A stretch of DNA of 7,452 nucleotides. It comes from CAIUPE01 sp046091665. GTDB taxonomy: Bacteria; Pseudomonadota; Alphaproteobacteria; Rhizobiales; Beijerinckiaceae. A model generated the notes under the pieces. The model made no database searches and was not told the DNA's origin. It worked only from the letters and a program-made list of their open reading frames with translations. The stretch lies in assembly GCA_046091665.1 (NCBI GenBank), contig JBJTCD010000023.1, positions 1 through 7,452 on the forward strand, written 5' to 3'. A program made the position numbers and the translations under genes. This document shows, in pieces, positions 1 to 6,544 of this stretch (the first letter of the stretch is position 1; each line of letters opens with the position of its first letter).

Positions 1-2614
1 GGCCCATATCTTCATCATTGGGTTTATGCGCGCGGGTGGGCGGCAGATTGGCCGCGTCGCCATAAATGCGTTCGCCTTTGAAGCGGCCAGCTTTGTCTTC
101 AACTTGCGCTTGACGCGCAAGCGGATCATCCGCAATCGCAAGTTCGGTTGCTTCCAAACGTTTGATTTCATCACGCAAGCGTGCAGCGGTTTCGAATTCG
201 AGATTGGCGGCCGCCTCGCGCATCTTCTTTTCCAAATCCGCAAGCGTGAGTTTGAGATTATGTCCCGCAACCGGTTTATCGGCGAGGCCGGTATCGACCT
301 GCACATGGTCGCGCTCGTAAACGCTTTCAAGAATATCGGAAATGCCGCGCTTGATCGTTTCCGGCGTGATGCCATTCGCCTCATTATAGGTTTTTTGTTT
401 TTCGCGACGACGATTGGTTTCGGCAATCGCGCGTTCCATAGAGCCCGTCATTTTATCAGCATAAAGCACCACTTTGCCGTCGACATTGCGCGCGGCGCGG
501 CCAATGGTTTGAATAAGCGACGTTTCCGAACGCAAGAAGCCTTCTTTATCCGCATCAAGAATGGCAACCAACGCGCATTCGGGAATATCGAGACCTTCGC
601 GAAGCAGATTGATGCCGACAAGGACATCGAACACACCAAGCCGCAAATCGCGAATGATTTCGATGCGTTCAATCGTATCAATATCCGAATGCATATAGCG
701 CACACGCACATTGTTCTCGTGCAGATACTCAGTGAGATCTTCCGCCATGCGTTTGGTGAGAACGGTGACAAGCGTGCGATAGCCACGCGCCGCAACTTCG
801 CGCACTTCGCCCAAAAGATCATCGACCTGCGCACGAGCAGGACGGATCACCACTTCCGGATCAATGAGACCGGTGGGGCGAATGACCTGCTCGACGAAAA
901 TGCCGCCTGTTTGTTCCATTTCCCATTCGCCCGGCGTTGCCGAGACGTGAATGGTTTGCGGGCGCATGGCGTTCCATTCTTCAAAACGCAACGGGCGATT
1001 ATCAAGGCATGAGGGTAGGCGGAAGCCATATTCGGCGAGCGTCGCTTTACGACGAAAGTCACCACGATACATGCCGCCGATTTGCGGCACGGTGACATGG
1101 CTCTCATCGGTGAATACAAGCGCATTGTCGGGCAGATATTCGAAGAGAGTCGGCGGCGGTTCACCCGGTTTGCGGCCTGTCAAATAGCGCGAATAATTTT
1201 CAATGCCTTGGCACACGCCGGTGGCCTCTAACATTTCGAGATCAAACAAAGTGCGTTGTTCCAAACGCTGCGCTTCAAGCAAGCGGCCTGAGCGAATGAG
1301 ATCATCAAGCCGATGCTTTAATTCGTCCTTGATTCCTTTGATCGATTGCAACAAAGTGGGGCGCGGTGTGACATAATGCGAATTCGCATAGACTTTGACT
1401 TGTTCGAGATCGGCGGTTTTGTTGCCGGTCAGCGGATCAAATTCGACAATCGACTCCACCTCGTCGCCAAACATCGAAATGCGCCAGGCGCGATCTTCAT
1501 AGTGGGCGGGAAAGACTTCGATAATATCGCCGCGCACGCGGAATGAGCCGCGAATGAAATCGCCACCGGAGCGCTTATATTGAAGCGCTACAAGATCGGC
1601 GATGAGCTGGCGTTGCGAAACACTTTCGCCAAGCTTCACCGAGAATGTCATCGCGGTATAGGTCTCAACCGAGCCGATACCGTAAATGCACGAAACAGAC
1701 GCGACGATGATCACATCATCGCGTTCGAGAAGCGCACGCGTGGCAGCATGGCGCATCCGGTCGATTTGTTCATTGATGGTCGATTCTTTTTCAATGAAGG
1801 TATCGGTGCGCGGTACATAGGCTTCAGGCTGATAATAATCGTAGTAAGAAACGAAATACTCAACCGCATTATTCGGGAAGAAACTTTTGAACTCACCATA
1901 AAGCTGCGCGGCGAGTGTTTTGTTGGGCGCAAGAATAAGGGCCGGGCGCTGCGTCTCGGCAATCACTTGCGCCATGGTGAATGTTTTGCCGGAGCCTGTC
2001 ACACCGAGCAGCACTTGATCGCGCTCACTCTGTTCGACACCCGAGACAAGCTCTTTGATCGCGGTGGGCTGATCGCCTGCCGGTTTATATTCAGAGACAA
2101 GATCAAAGCGAATACCGCCTTCGCTTTTCTCGGGCCGTTCAGGCCGATGCGGCGTCCAATCGGTACGTCCGCGAAAACGCGGATCCCCGCCTTCAAGCAA
2201 TTCTTTGAGTGCGACCATCGTCGCGCCCGAACCGGTGACGCTATCATCGTCCTCATCGGCATCGCGTTTGACATTGCCTTGCCTCACGCGACGCGGCGCT
2301 TCTTTGAGCATTGCTTCACGTGAAATATCTTTGTCGCGAATGCGGTCGCCGCGGTGTGGACCTTCTGGCGGAATCTCGGGCAATCCCAAAGCCGCTTTGA
2401 GCTTCGGATCATTGACCGCCACATCGGCGCGATAACCCGCTTGCGGAGCTTCGCCGAAACCCTCTGTGCGGCCACTGAGCTTCCCCGCGCGCGCATTCGC
2501 CTTCGCTTGCCGCTCGGGCGTCAGCGCAGGGTTCAACAAAGCGGCAAGATGTTCATCAAGCGGTTTGAGATCAGGCTTGGAAGCCTTGCCGGTGGGTTTT
2601 GGTGATTTGACCAT
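1..2614 (-). CDS. uvrB: UvrB, excinuclease ABC subunit B (3' end cut by window edge)
   Basis: This is the damage-verification helicase subunit of the cytoplasmic UvrABC nucleotide excision repair complex: it receives damaged DNA from UvrA and recruits UvrC. The minus strand is open for 871 codons to the window edge, with no stop seen. Visible motifs are Walker A GVTGSGKT (residues 204-211), the tyrosine-rich beta-hairpin YYDYYQPE (257-264) that probes the damaged strand, motif II DESH (503-506), motif VI QTIGRAARN (702-710), and the C-terminal UVR motif that contacts UvrC (from LADLEKKM at 791 to about 825). Relative to E. coli UvrB every motif is shifted by about 165 residues, so there is a long N-terminal extension. 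It is hydrophilic, includes GFGEAPQAG at 52-60, and is typical of Rhizobiales as I recall the family. The last readable residues, about 45 past the UVR motif, look like the usual alphaproteobacterial tail. ATG at 2614 is used here. An in-frame TTG at 2623 lies 5 nt after AAAGG and would add three residues; an in-frame TGA lies just upstream of it. Confidence 0.97.
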   Translation of the reverse strand, partial: MVKSPKPTGKASKPDLKPLDEHLAALLNPALTPERQAKANARAGKLSGRTEGFGEAPQAGYRADVAVNDPKLKAALGLPEIPPEGPHRGDRIRDKDISREAMLKEAPRRVRQGNVKRDADEDDDSVTGSGATMVALKELLEGGDPRFRGRTDWTPHRPERPEKSEGGIRFDLVSEYKPAGDQPTAIKELVSGVEQSERDQVLLGVTGSGKTFTMAQVIAETQRPALILAPNKTLAAQLYGEFKSFFPNNAVEYFVSYYDYYQPEAYVPRTDTFIEKESTINEQIDRMRHAATRALLERDDVIIVASVSCIYGIGSVETYTAMTFSVKLGESVSQRQLIADLVALQYKRSGGDFIRGSFRVRGDIIEVFPAHYEDRAWRISMFGDEVESIVEFDPLTGNKTADLEQVKVYANSHYVTPRPTLLQSIKGIKDELKHRLDDLIRSGRLLEAQRLEQRTLFDLEMLEATGVCQGIENYSRYLTGRKPGEPPPTLFEYLPDNALVFTDESHVTVPQIGGMYRGDFRRKATLAEYGFRLPSCLDNRPLRFEEWNAMRPQTIHVSATPGEWEMEQTGGIFVEQVIRPTGLIDPEVVIRPARAQVDDLLGEVREVAARGYRTLVTVLTKRMAEDLTEYLHENNVRVRYMHSDIDTIERIEIIRDLRLGVFDVLVGINLLREGLDIPECALVAILDADKEGFLRSETSLIQTIGRAARNVDGKVVLYADKMTGSMERAIAETNRRREKQKTYNEANGITPETIKRGISDILESVYERDHVQVDTGLADKPVAGHNLKLTLADLEKKMREAAANLEFETAARLRDEIKRLEATELAIADDPLARQAQVEDKAGRFKGERIYGDAANLPPTRAHKPNDEDMG

Positions 2615-2660
2615 GGGATGCAAAATGGCCTTTCACAGGGGCCGGGGCAAGATGGCTGAA

Positions 2661-2673
2661 GCGTGACTCACGC
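2661..2673. promoter_or_regulatory. 13-bp perfect palindrome upstream of uvrB
   Basis: GCGTGA-C-TCACGC is a perfect inverted repeat with a one-base centre. It lies about 50 bp upstream of the uvrB start and next to the T-tract of the preceding terminator. On the minus strand a weak promoter-like pair, TTGGCG and CATCTT with 16 bp between them, would place the palindrome in the spacer, as an operator might be placed. I see no alphaproteobacterial SOS box (GTTC-N7-GAAC type) in this short upstream region. The regulatory role is inferred from position and symmetry only. Confidence 0.3.
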
Positions 2674-2674
2674 C

Positions 2675-2703
2675 AAAAAGAAAAGGCCCGGATCAACCGG
2701 ACC
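2675..2703 (-). terminator. Rho-independent terminator of the small exported-protein gene
   Basis: Read on the minus strand, a seven-pair stem GGTCCGG / CCGGGCC (one G-U wobble) closes a 5-nt loop and is followed directly by TTTTCTTTTT. It lies about 40 nt after the stop of the 47-residue gene and before uvrB. The small gene therefore appears to be its own transcription unit, and uvrB needs a promoter in the roughly 60 bp between this site and its start. Confidence 0.85.
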
Positions 2704-2742
2704 TTCGATGAACCGCAGGGCGCGGTCATTCAGTAAAAGGCC

Positions 2743-2886
2743 TCAGGCCTTGTGGCACTTTCCGTCTTTCCAGACCATGTGATGTTTCACGCATGTCTTT
2801 TGCGTCTTGTAGGTCTTTGCAAAGGCGAAAGAGGGGGCGAGGGCGAGGCCGGCAACGACGAGGCCGGTGGCAATATGACGGATCAT
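2743..2886 (-). CDS. Tiny exported cysteine-pair cationic protein, 47 residues
   Basis: I do not recognise a named family. The predicted product has a clear Sec-type signal peptide: a basic start (MIRHIA), a hydrophobic core (GLVVAGLALA), and a likely cleavage site after AFA at residue 23. The predicted mature part is only 24 residues, with seven lysines, three histidines, one aspartate, and two cysteines (C32, C44) bracketing W39 and the HHMVWKDGK core, so a single disulfide in the periplasm is plausible. The start is well supported: AAAGGA sits 8 nt before the ATG. A strong terminator follows the stop, and the gene has its own leader, divergent from aatA. A ribosome binding site, signal peptide and terminator together argue for a real gene despite its length. 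Function is unknown; a small periplasmic or secreted peptide, possibly metal- or envelope-binding, is speculation. Confidence 0.8.
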   Translation of the reverse strand: MIRHIATGLVVAGLALAPSFAFAKTYKTQKTCVKHHMVWKDGKCHKA

Positions 2887-3155
2887 GATCGAATTCCTTT
2901 GAAAAATCTCAATCAGACGATTCGCCTGATCTCTTGCAAATTTATCGCGGTCCTTCTTCTAACCCCATGACAAAGAGATTAAATTTGCGTCATGGTTATG
3001 AAGATTTATTAAGAATTATGGCAGCTAAAGGCTCGAAAATACGGGCATAATAAGGGGTTGGCTCTTGCCCCTTGGAAGGCGGGGCATTAGGGACAGGCGA
3101 GATTTTTTCCCTTTTCCCTGGCGTTGCCTTACCCGCCCGATCCGGAGTGTTCCCC
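2887..3155. other. Divergent intergenic region between the small exported protein and aatA
   Basis: This AT-rich stretch of 269 bp must hold promoters for both flanking genes. A possible aatA -35/-10 pair is TTGCGT at about 2985 with ATTAAG 17 bp further on; it is weak. The aatA side also holds two mutually exclusive short hairpins: AAGGGG (3052-3057) can pair with CCCCTT (3068-3073), or GCCCC (3067-3071) with GGGGC (3081-3085). I see no convincing additional gene here. Confidence 0.5.
2912..2930 (-). promoter_or_regulatory. Leader hairpin before the small exported-protein gene
   Basis: On the minus strand this forms an eight-pair stem, ATCAGGCG / CGTCTGAT, with an AAT loop and one G-U wobble. 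A TTTTT run begins five bases after the stem, and the ATG of the 47-residue gene is about 25 nt downstream of the stem. It could be an attenuator-like RNA hairpin or a DNA operator of dyad symmetry. The sequence does not decide between these. Confidence 0.35.
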
Positions 3156-4358
3156 ATGGCCTTTCTTGCTGATGCTTTGTCCCGCGTGAAGCCGTCTGCC
3201 ACGATTGCGGTGACGCAAAAAGCACGCGAATTGAAAGCGCAAGGTCGCGAGATCATTTCGCTCTCGGTTGGCGAGCCGGATTTCGATACGCCCGACAATA
3301 TCAAAAAGGCGGCGATTGAAGCCATTCAGCGCGGCGAAACCAAATATACACCCGTCTCCGGCATTCAGCCCTTGCGCGAAGCGATTTCAAAAAAATTCAA
3401 GCGCGAAAACGGACTCAATTATAAGCCCTCGCAAACCATTGTCTGCACCGGCGGCAAGCAGGTGCTCTACAATGCATTCGTTTCGACTTTGAACAAAGGC
3501 GATGAAGTGATCATCCCCGCGCCTTATTGGGTGAGCTATCCCGATATGGTGCTTCTGTGCGGCGGAACCCCCGTCTTCGTTGATACGACGATCGAGAAGG
3601 GCTTCAAGCTTCAAGCTGCAGATCTTGAACGCGCCATCACGCCGCGTACGAAATGGGTCGTACTCAATTCGCCTTCTAATCCATCGGGCGCCGCCTATAC
3701 GCGTGATGAGTTGAAAGCCGTCACCGATGTCCTTGTGCGTCATCCGCATGTGTGGGTTTTGACCGATGATATGTATGAGCATCTTACTTTCGGTGATTTC
3801 GTTTTCACAACACCCGCGCAGATCGAACCGAATTTGTGGGAGCGCACGCTCACTATGAATGGCGTGTCGAAAGCCTATGCGATGACGGGCTGGCGCATTG
3901 GCTATGCTGGCGCGCCGGATAATCTCATCAAAGCAATGGATATGGTGCAGGGCCAACAGACTTCGGGCGCGTGCTCGATTGCGCAATGGGCGGCGGTTGA
4001 AGCGCTGAATGGCCCGCAGGATTTTATTCAAGTCAGTCGCAAAGCTTTTGAAGAGCGCCGCGATCTTGTTGTGTCGATGCTCAATCAGGCGAAATATCTT
4101 TCGTGCCCGATGCCCGAAGGCGCGTTCTATGTCTATCCAAGCTGCAAAGACGCGATTGGCAAAACAACGCCGTCAGGCAAAGTGATCACGACGGATGAAG
4201 ATTTTGTCACTGAATTGCTCGAAGCCGAAGGCGTCGCCGCCGTGCATGGCTCAGCCTTTGGCTTGGGCCCCAATTTCCGCATTTCTTATGCGACATCAAA
4301 CAAGACGCTTGAAGAGGCGTGCAACAAGATCCAGCGCTTTACTGCTGCATTGCGCTAA
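3156..4358 (+). CDS. aatA: Aspartate-type aminotransferase (class I, PLP-dependent)
   Basis: This cytoplasmic PLP enzyme moves the amino group between aspartate or glutamate and 2-oxoacids, linking amino-acid synthesis to the TCA cycle. The product is 400 residues, the normal length for the alphaproteobacterial AspAT (subgroup I-beta type). Visible features are SVGEPDFDTP near the N terminus, the SNPSG loop with N175, DDMY with D204 (PLP ring nitrogen) and Y207 (PLP hydroxyl), the Schiff-base lysine K239 in SKAYAMTGWRIG, and R375 in NFRISYATS, which binds the substrate alpha-carboxylate. The ORF is open further upstream to 3072. ATG at 3156 is chosen because GGAG lies 8 nt before it and the protein then starts with the family's usual N terminus (MAFLADALSRVKPS). 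Some I-beta aspartate aminotransferases also act on prephenate; I cannot judge that here. The gene stands alone, with a terminator just downstream. Confidence 0.95.
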   Translation: MAFLADALSRVKPSATIAVTQKARELKAQGREIISLSVGEPDFDTPDNIKKAAIEAIQRGETKYTPVSGIQPLREAISKKFKRENGLNYKPSQTIVCTGGKQVLYNAFVSTLNKGDEVIIPAPYWVSYPDMVLLCGGTPVFVDTTIEKGFKLQAADLERAITPRTKWVVLNSPSNPSGAAYTRDELKAVTDVLVRHPHVWVLTDDMYEHLTFGDFVFTTPAQIEPNLWERTLTMNGVSKAYAMTGWRIGYAGAPDNLIKAMDMVQGQQTSGACSIAQWAAVEALNGPQDFIQVSRKAFEERRDLVVSMLNQAKYLSCPMPEGAFYVYPSCKDAIGKTTPSGKVITTDEDFVTELLEAEGVAAVHGSAFGLGPNFRISYATSNKTLEEACNKIQRFTAALR

Positions 4359-4382
4359 CGCGCCATGTTCAATTTATAAAAT

Positions 4383-4415
4383 AAAAAGGCGGTCAAAGAT
4401 CTGACCGCCTTTTTT
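4383..4415. terminator. Bidirectional Rho-independent terminator between aatA and the LysR gene
   Basis: The perfect stem GGCGGTCA (4388-4395) / TGACCGCC (4402-4409) closes a six-base loop. It is flanked by five A on the left and six T on the right, so both strands give a GC hairpin followed by a U-tract. It lies 24 nt after the aatA stop and 21 nt beyond the lsrB-like stop on the other strand, which suits termination of both convergent genes. Confidence 0.92.
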
Positions 4416-4436
4416 ATTTTCTGGAGATGTTGGACT

Positions 4437-5366
4437 TCAATACGCCCAGCGTTGCGCTTTCGAGACGAGGAAGTCTCGGAAGGCTTGCACGCGCGCAACA
4501 TTTTTGAGCTCTTCCGGATAGACCAGATAGCTCTCAAGGGCGGGCGCCTCGAGTTGCGAGAGGACTTGCACGAGGCCCGCATCTTTATCGACAAGATAAT
4601 CCGGCAGCACCGCAATGCCTGCGCCACGCGTGGCCGCGTGATAGAGGCCCGAGATGTTGTTAATCGTAAGTGCGGCGGGGCGCGGATGACGGGCATCGCG
4701 ACCAATTGTTGTCAACCAATGCACATCGAGAAGATGCGAGGGTGTTGGGCCACCGAAAGTGAGAATGCGATGTTCTTCAAGATCGGCGGTTTCTTTCGGC
4801 GCGCCGCGTCTTTTGATATAATCTTGCGATGCATAGGCGTGGAAATGCACGGTGAACAACCGACGCTGGATGAGATCGGATTGCGTTGGTTGCCGCAACC
4901 AGATCGCGACATCCGCTTCGCGCATCGAGAGATCAAGCTCTTCATCGGTTAAAAGCATTTGCAAGCGAATGTCCGGATAGAGATCCAGAAATTCGCCGAC
5001 GCGTGGTGTGAGCCAATTCGCGCCAAGGCCGACAGTGGTTGTCACGCGTAAGTCACCATCGGGTTTTTCGCGGCTGTCGGTGAGACGAGCACGTGCGGTT
5101 TCGAATTTCAGCATCATCTCTTTCGCGGTGCGGAAGAGATGTTCGCCTTGTTCGGTGAGGATCAAACCGCGTGCATGGCGATGAAAGAGCGGCACGCCCA
5201 GATCGCGTTCAAGCGCGCTCACTTGGCGGCTCACCGCCGATTGGCTGATCTGCAATACATCGCCGGCATGCGTGAAACTTCCGGCATCGGCCGCGACATA
5301 GAAAATGCGGACCTTGTCCCAATCAATTGTTGATGAGGCGGAGAAATTATTCGCAGGCGCCATCAC
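4437..5366 (-). CDS. lsrB: LysR-family transcriptional regulator, LsrB/VtlR-like
   Basis: This is a DNA-binding regulator of 309 residues, normal LysR length. The winged helix-turn-helix spans about residues 15-77 (GSFTHAGDVLQISQSAVSRQ region, then FHRHARGLILTEQGE), and the periplasmic-binding-protein-like effector domain follows from about 105. From memory it matches S. meliloti LsrB and Brucella/Agrobacterium VtlR closely, including WDKVRIF, FHRHARGLILTEQGE, RVTTTVGLG, RQPTQSDLIQR, AVLPDYLV and YPEELKN. In those bacteria the regulator affects redox balance, symbiosis or virulence, and small-RNA expression. The start is either GTG (5366) or ATG (5363), giving MMAPANN or MAPANN. The upstream GAAGG lies 7 or 10 nt before them, and both overlap the trxB stop, indicating translational coupling. 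Oddly, the protein has no cysteine at all; the positions matching the LsrB cysteines I recall are V153, A245 and V282. Family assignment is firm; orthology to LsrB is likely. Confidence 0.9.
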   Translation of the reverse strand: MMAPANNFSASSTIDWDKVRIFYVAADAGSFTHAGDVLQISQSAVSRQVSALERDLGVPLFHRHARGLILTEQGEHLFRTAKEMMLKFETARARLTDSREKPDGDLRVTTTVGLGANWLTPRVGEFLDLYPDIRLQMLLTDEELDLSMREADVAIWLRQPTQSDLIQRRLFTVHFHAYASQDYIKRRGAPKETADLEEHRILTFGGPTPSHLLDVHWLTTIGRDARHPRPAALTINNISGLYHAATRGAGIAVLPDYLVDKDAGLVQVLSQLEAPALESYLVYPEELKNVARVQAFRDFLVSKAQRWAY

Positions 5367-6325
5367 TCAGCCGCCTTCAAATGTGTTTCATGCGCAGCAA
5401 GCCAGCGTTCCGCTTCAAGCGCGGCCATGCACCCCATGCCTGCGGCTGTAACGGCTTGGCGATAGACGTCATCCGTCACATCGCCTGCGGCATAGACGCC
5501 TTCAATCGACGTCGCAGTTGAATCAGCGGCGGTCCAAATATAACCGCCTTGTTTCATTTTGAGTTGATCAGCAAACACAGCGCTTGCCGGGCTGTGACCA
5601 ATCGCAACAAAGACACCCTCAACCGGAATGGTTTTCACCACGCCGGTCTCTGTGCTTTTCACAATCACACCCGTGACCGAAGGCGGTGTGCCGCCACCGG
5701 CAATGTCGTCAACTGTATGGTTCCATACGACTTCAATTTTCGGATGTGCGAAGAGACGATCTTGTAGAATTTTCTCTGCACGGAAACTGTCGCGCCGATG
5801 GATGACGGTGACCTTTGACGCAAGGCCAGCGAGATAGAGTGCTTCTTCAACGGCCGAATTACCGCCGCCGATGACGGCCACTTCCTTGCCGCGGAAAAAG
5901 AAACCATCGCATGTCGCGCAAGCGGAAACGCCGAAGCCTTGGAATTTTTGTTCGCCCGGAATGCCGAGCCATTTCGCTTGCGCGCCGGTCGCAATCACAA
6001 GCGCATCGCAATAATAAAGATCGCCATTGTCGCCCGTCAGTTTGAAGGGTCTTTGCGAAAGATCGGCTGTGACGATGAGGTCGGAGGCGAAACGCGTGCC
6101 GACATGTTCGGCCTGAGCCCGCATCTGCTCAACGAGCCAGGGGCCTTGCACGGCTTCCGCAAAGCCAGGATAATTTTCGACATCGGTCGTGATGGTCAGC
6201 TGACCGCCAGGCTGTAACCCGCTGATCAATAAGGGTTTCAACATCGCGCGTGCGGCATAAATGGCCGCTGTGTAACCGGCGGGGCCAGACCCGATGATGA
6301 TCAGCTTTTCGCGATGCTCTGCCAT
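5363..6325 (-). CDS. trxB: Thioredoxin-disulfide reductase
   Basis: This cytoplasmic FAD enzyme uses NADPH to reduce thioredoxin, supplying electrons to ribonucleotide reductase, peroxiredoxins and protein thiols. The product is 320 residues, typical of the low-molecular-weight bacterial enzyme. Motifs in order are the FAD dinucleotide-binding GSGPAG (12-17), ATGA near 112, the redox-active pair in CATC (C136, C139) followed by D140, the NADPH-binding GGGNSA (153-158), HRRDSFRA (176-183) whose arginines favour the NADPH phosphate, and the C-terminal FAD motif GDVTDDVYRQ (281-290). GAGGAA lies five bases before the ATG and supports the start. It is the first gene of a two-gene unit: its TGA overlaps the start of the LysR gene. 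A candidate promoter lies just upstream. Nothing is missing or truncated. Confidence 0.97.
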   Translation of the reverse strand: MAEHREKLIIIGSGPAGYTAAIYAARAMLKPLLISGLQPGGQLTITTDVENYPGFAEAVQGPWLVEQMRAQAEHVGTRFASDLIVTADLSQRPFKLTGDNGDLYYCDALVIATGAQAKWLGIPGEQKFQGFGVSACATCDGFFFRGKEVAVIGGGNSAVEEALYLAGLASKVTVIHRRDSFRAEKILQDRLFAHPKIEVVWNHTVDDIAGGGTPPSVTGVIVKSTETGVVKTIPVEGVFVAIGHSPASAVFADQLKMKQGGYIWTAADSTATSIEGVYAAGDVTDDVYRQAVTAAGMGCMAALEAERWLAAHETHLKAAE

Positions 6326-6350
6326 GACATTTCCTCAATCGTTGCCTAAA

Positions 6351-6378
6351 TATGTAGCGTTCGGTTCGGCCATTGCAA
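6351..6378 (-). promoter_or_regulatory. Candidate sigma70-type promoter of trxB-lsrB
   Basis: On the minus strand TTGCAA (6378-6373) and TACATA (6356-6351) are separated by 16 bp. This would start transcription near 6344 and give a leader of about 20 nt containing the GAGGAA ribosome binding site. The match is moderate and rests on consensus and position only. Confidence 0.4.
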
Positions 6379-6455
6379 CATTGCTCGCTGCATTGTCCCC
6401 TCTTTTTTGCATAGGTCCAGACCGAAACAGCGGCTTTGAGACGCGGCATTTTGTC

Positions 6456-6485
6456 TTGTCGCATTGTGGCGGCTCAGGCTATTGA
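6456..6485 (+). promoter_or_regulatory. Candidate promoter of the 2OG-Fe(II) oxygenase gene
   Basis: TTGTCG (6456-6461) and TATTGA (6480-6485) are 18 bp apart, within the 219-bp gap shared with trxB. If used, transcription would begin near 6492, just after the upstream candidate start codons at 6464 and 6491. This would favour the ATG at 6545 as the translation start. The match is weak. Confidence 0.25.
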
Positions 6486-6544
6486 AACTGATGAATCGGC
6501 GCGGCCCTCGCGCAAGGTTATTTTTTCAAGGGAATGATCCCCAC

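Noticed and set aside
26..1012. A 328-codon open frame on the plus strand
   Set aside because: It is antisense to uvrB, whose helicase and UVR motifs are unmistakable on the other strand. The plus-strand product has no recognisable domain.
1580..2323. A 247-codon open frame on the plus strand
   Set aside because: It mirrors the UvrB N-terminal and Walker A region, including its codon periodicity, and has no ribosome binding site or family resemblance.
2752..2970. A 72-codon plus-strand frame overlapping the small exported-protein gene
   Set aside because: The minus-strand gene has a ribosome binding site, signal peptide and terminator. The plus-strand frame has none of these and runs through the leader region.
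3072..3155. Extension of the aminotransferase to an upstream start giving 428 residues
   Set aside because: The extra residues lie in the leader and lack family similarity. ATG 3156 has a good ribosome binding site and gives the usual 400-residue length.
3387..4031. A 214-codon open frame on the minus strand inside aatA
   Set aside because: The aatA frame carries all catalytic residues through the same interval. The antisense product is a shadow.
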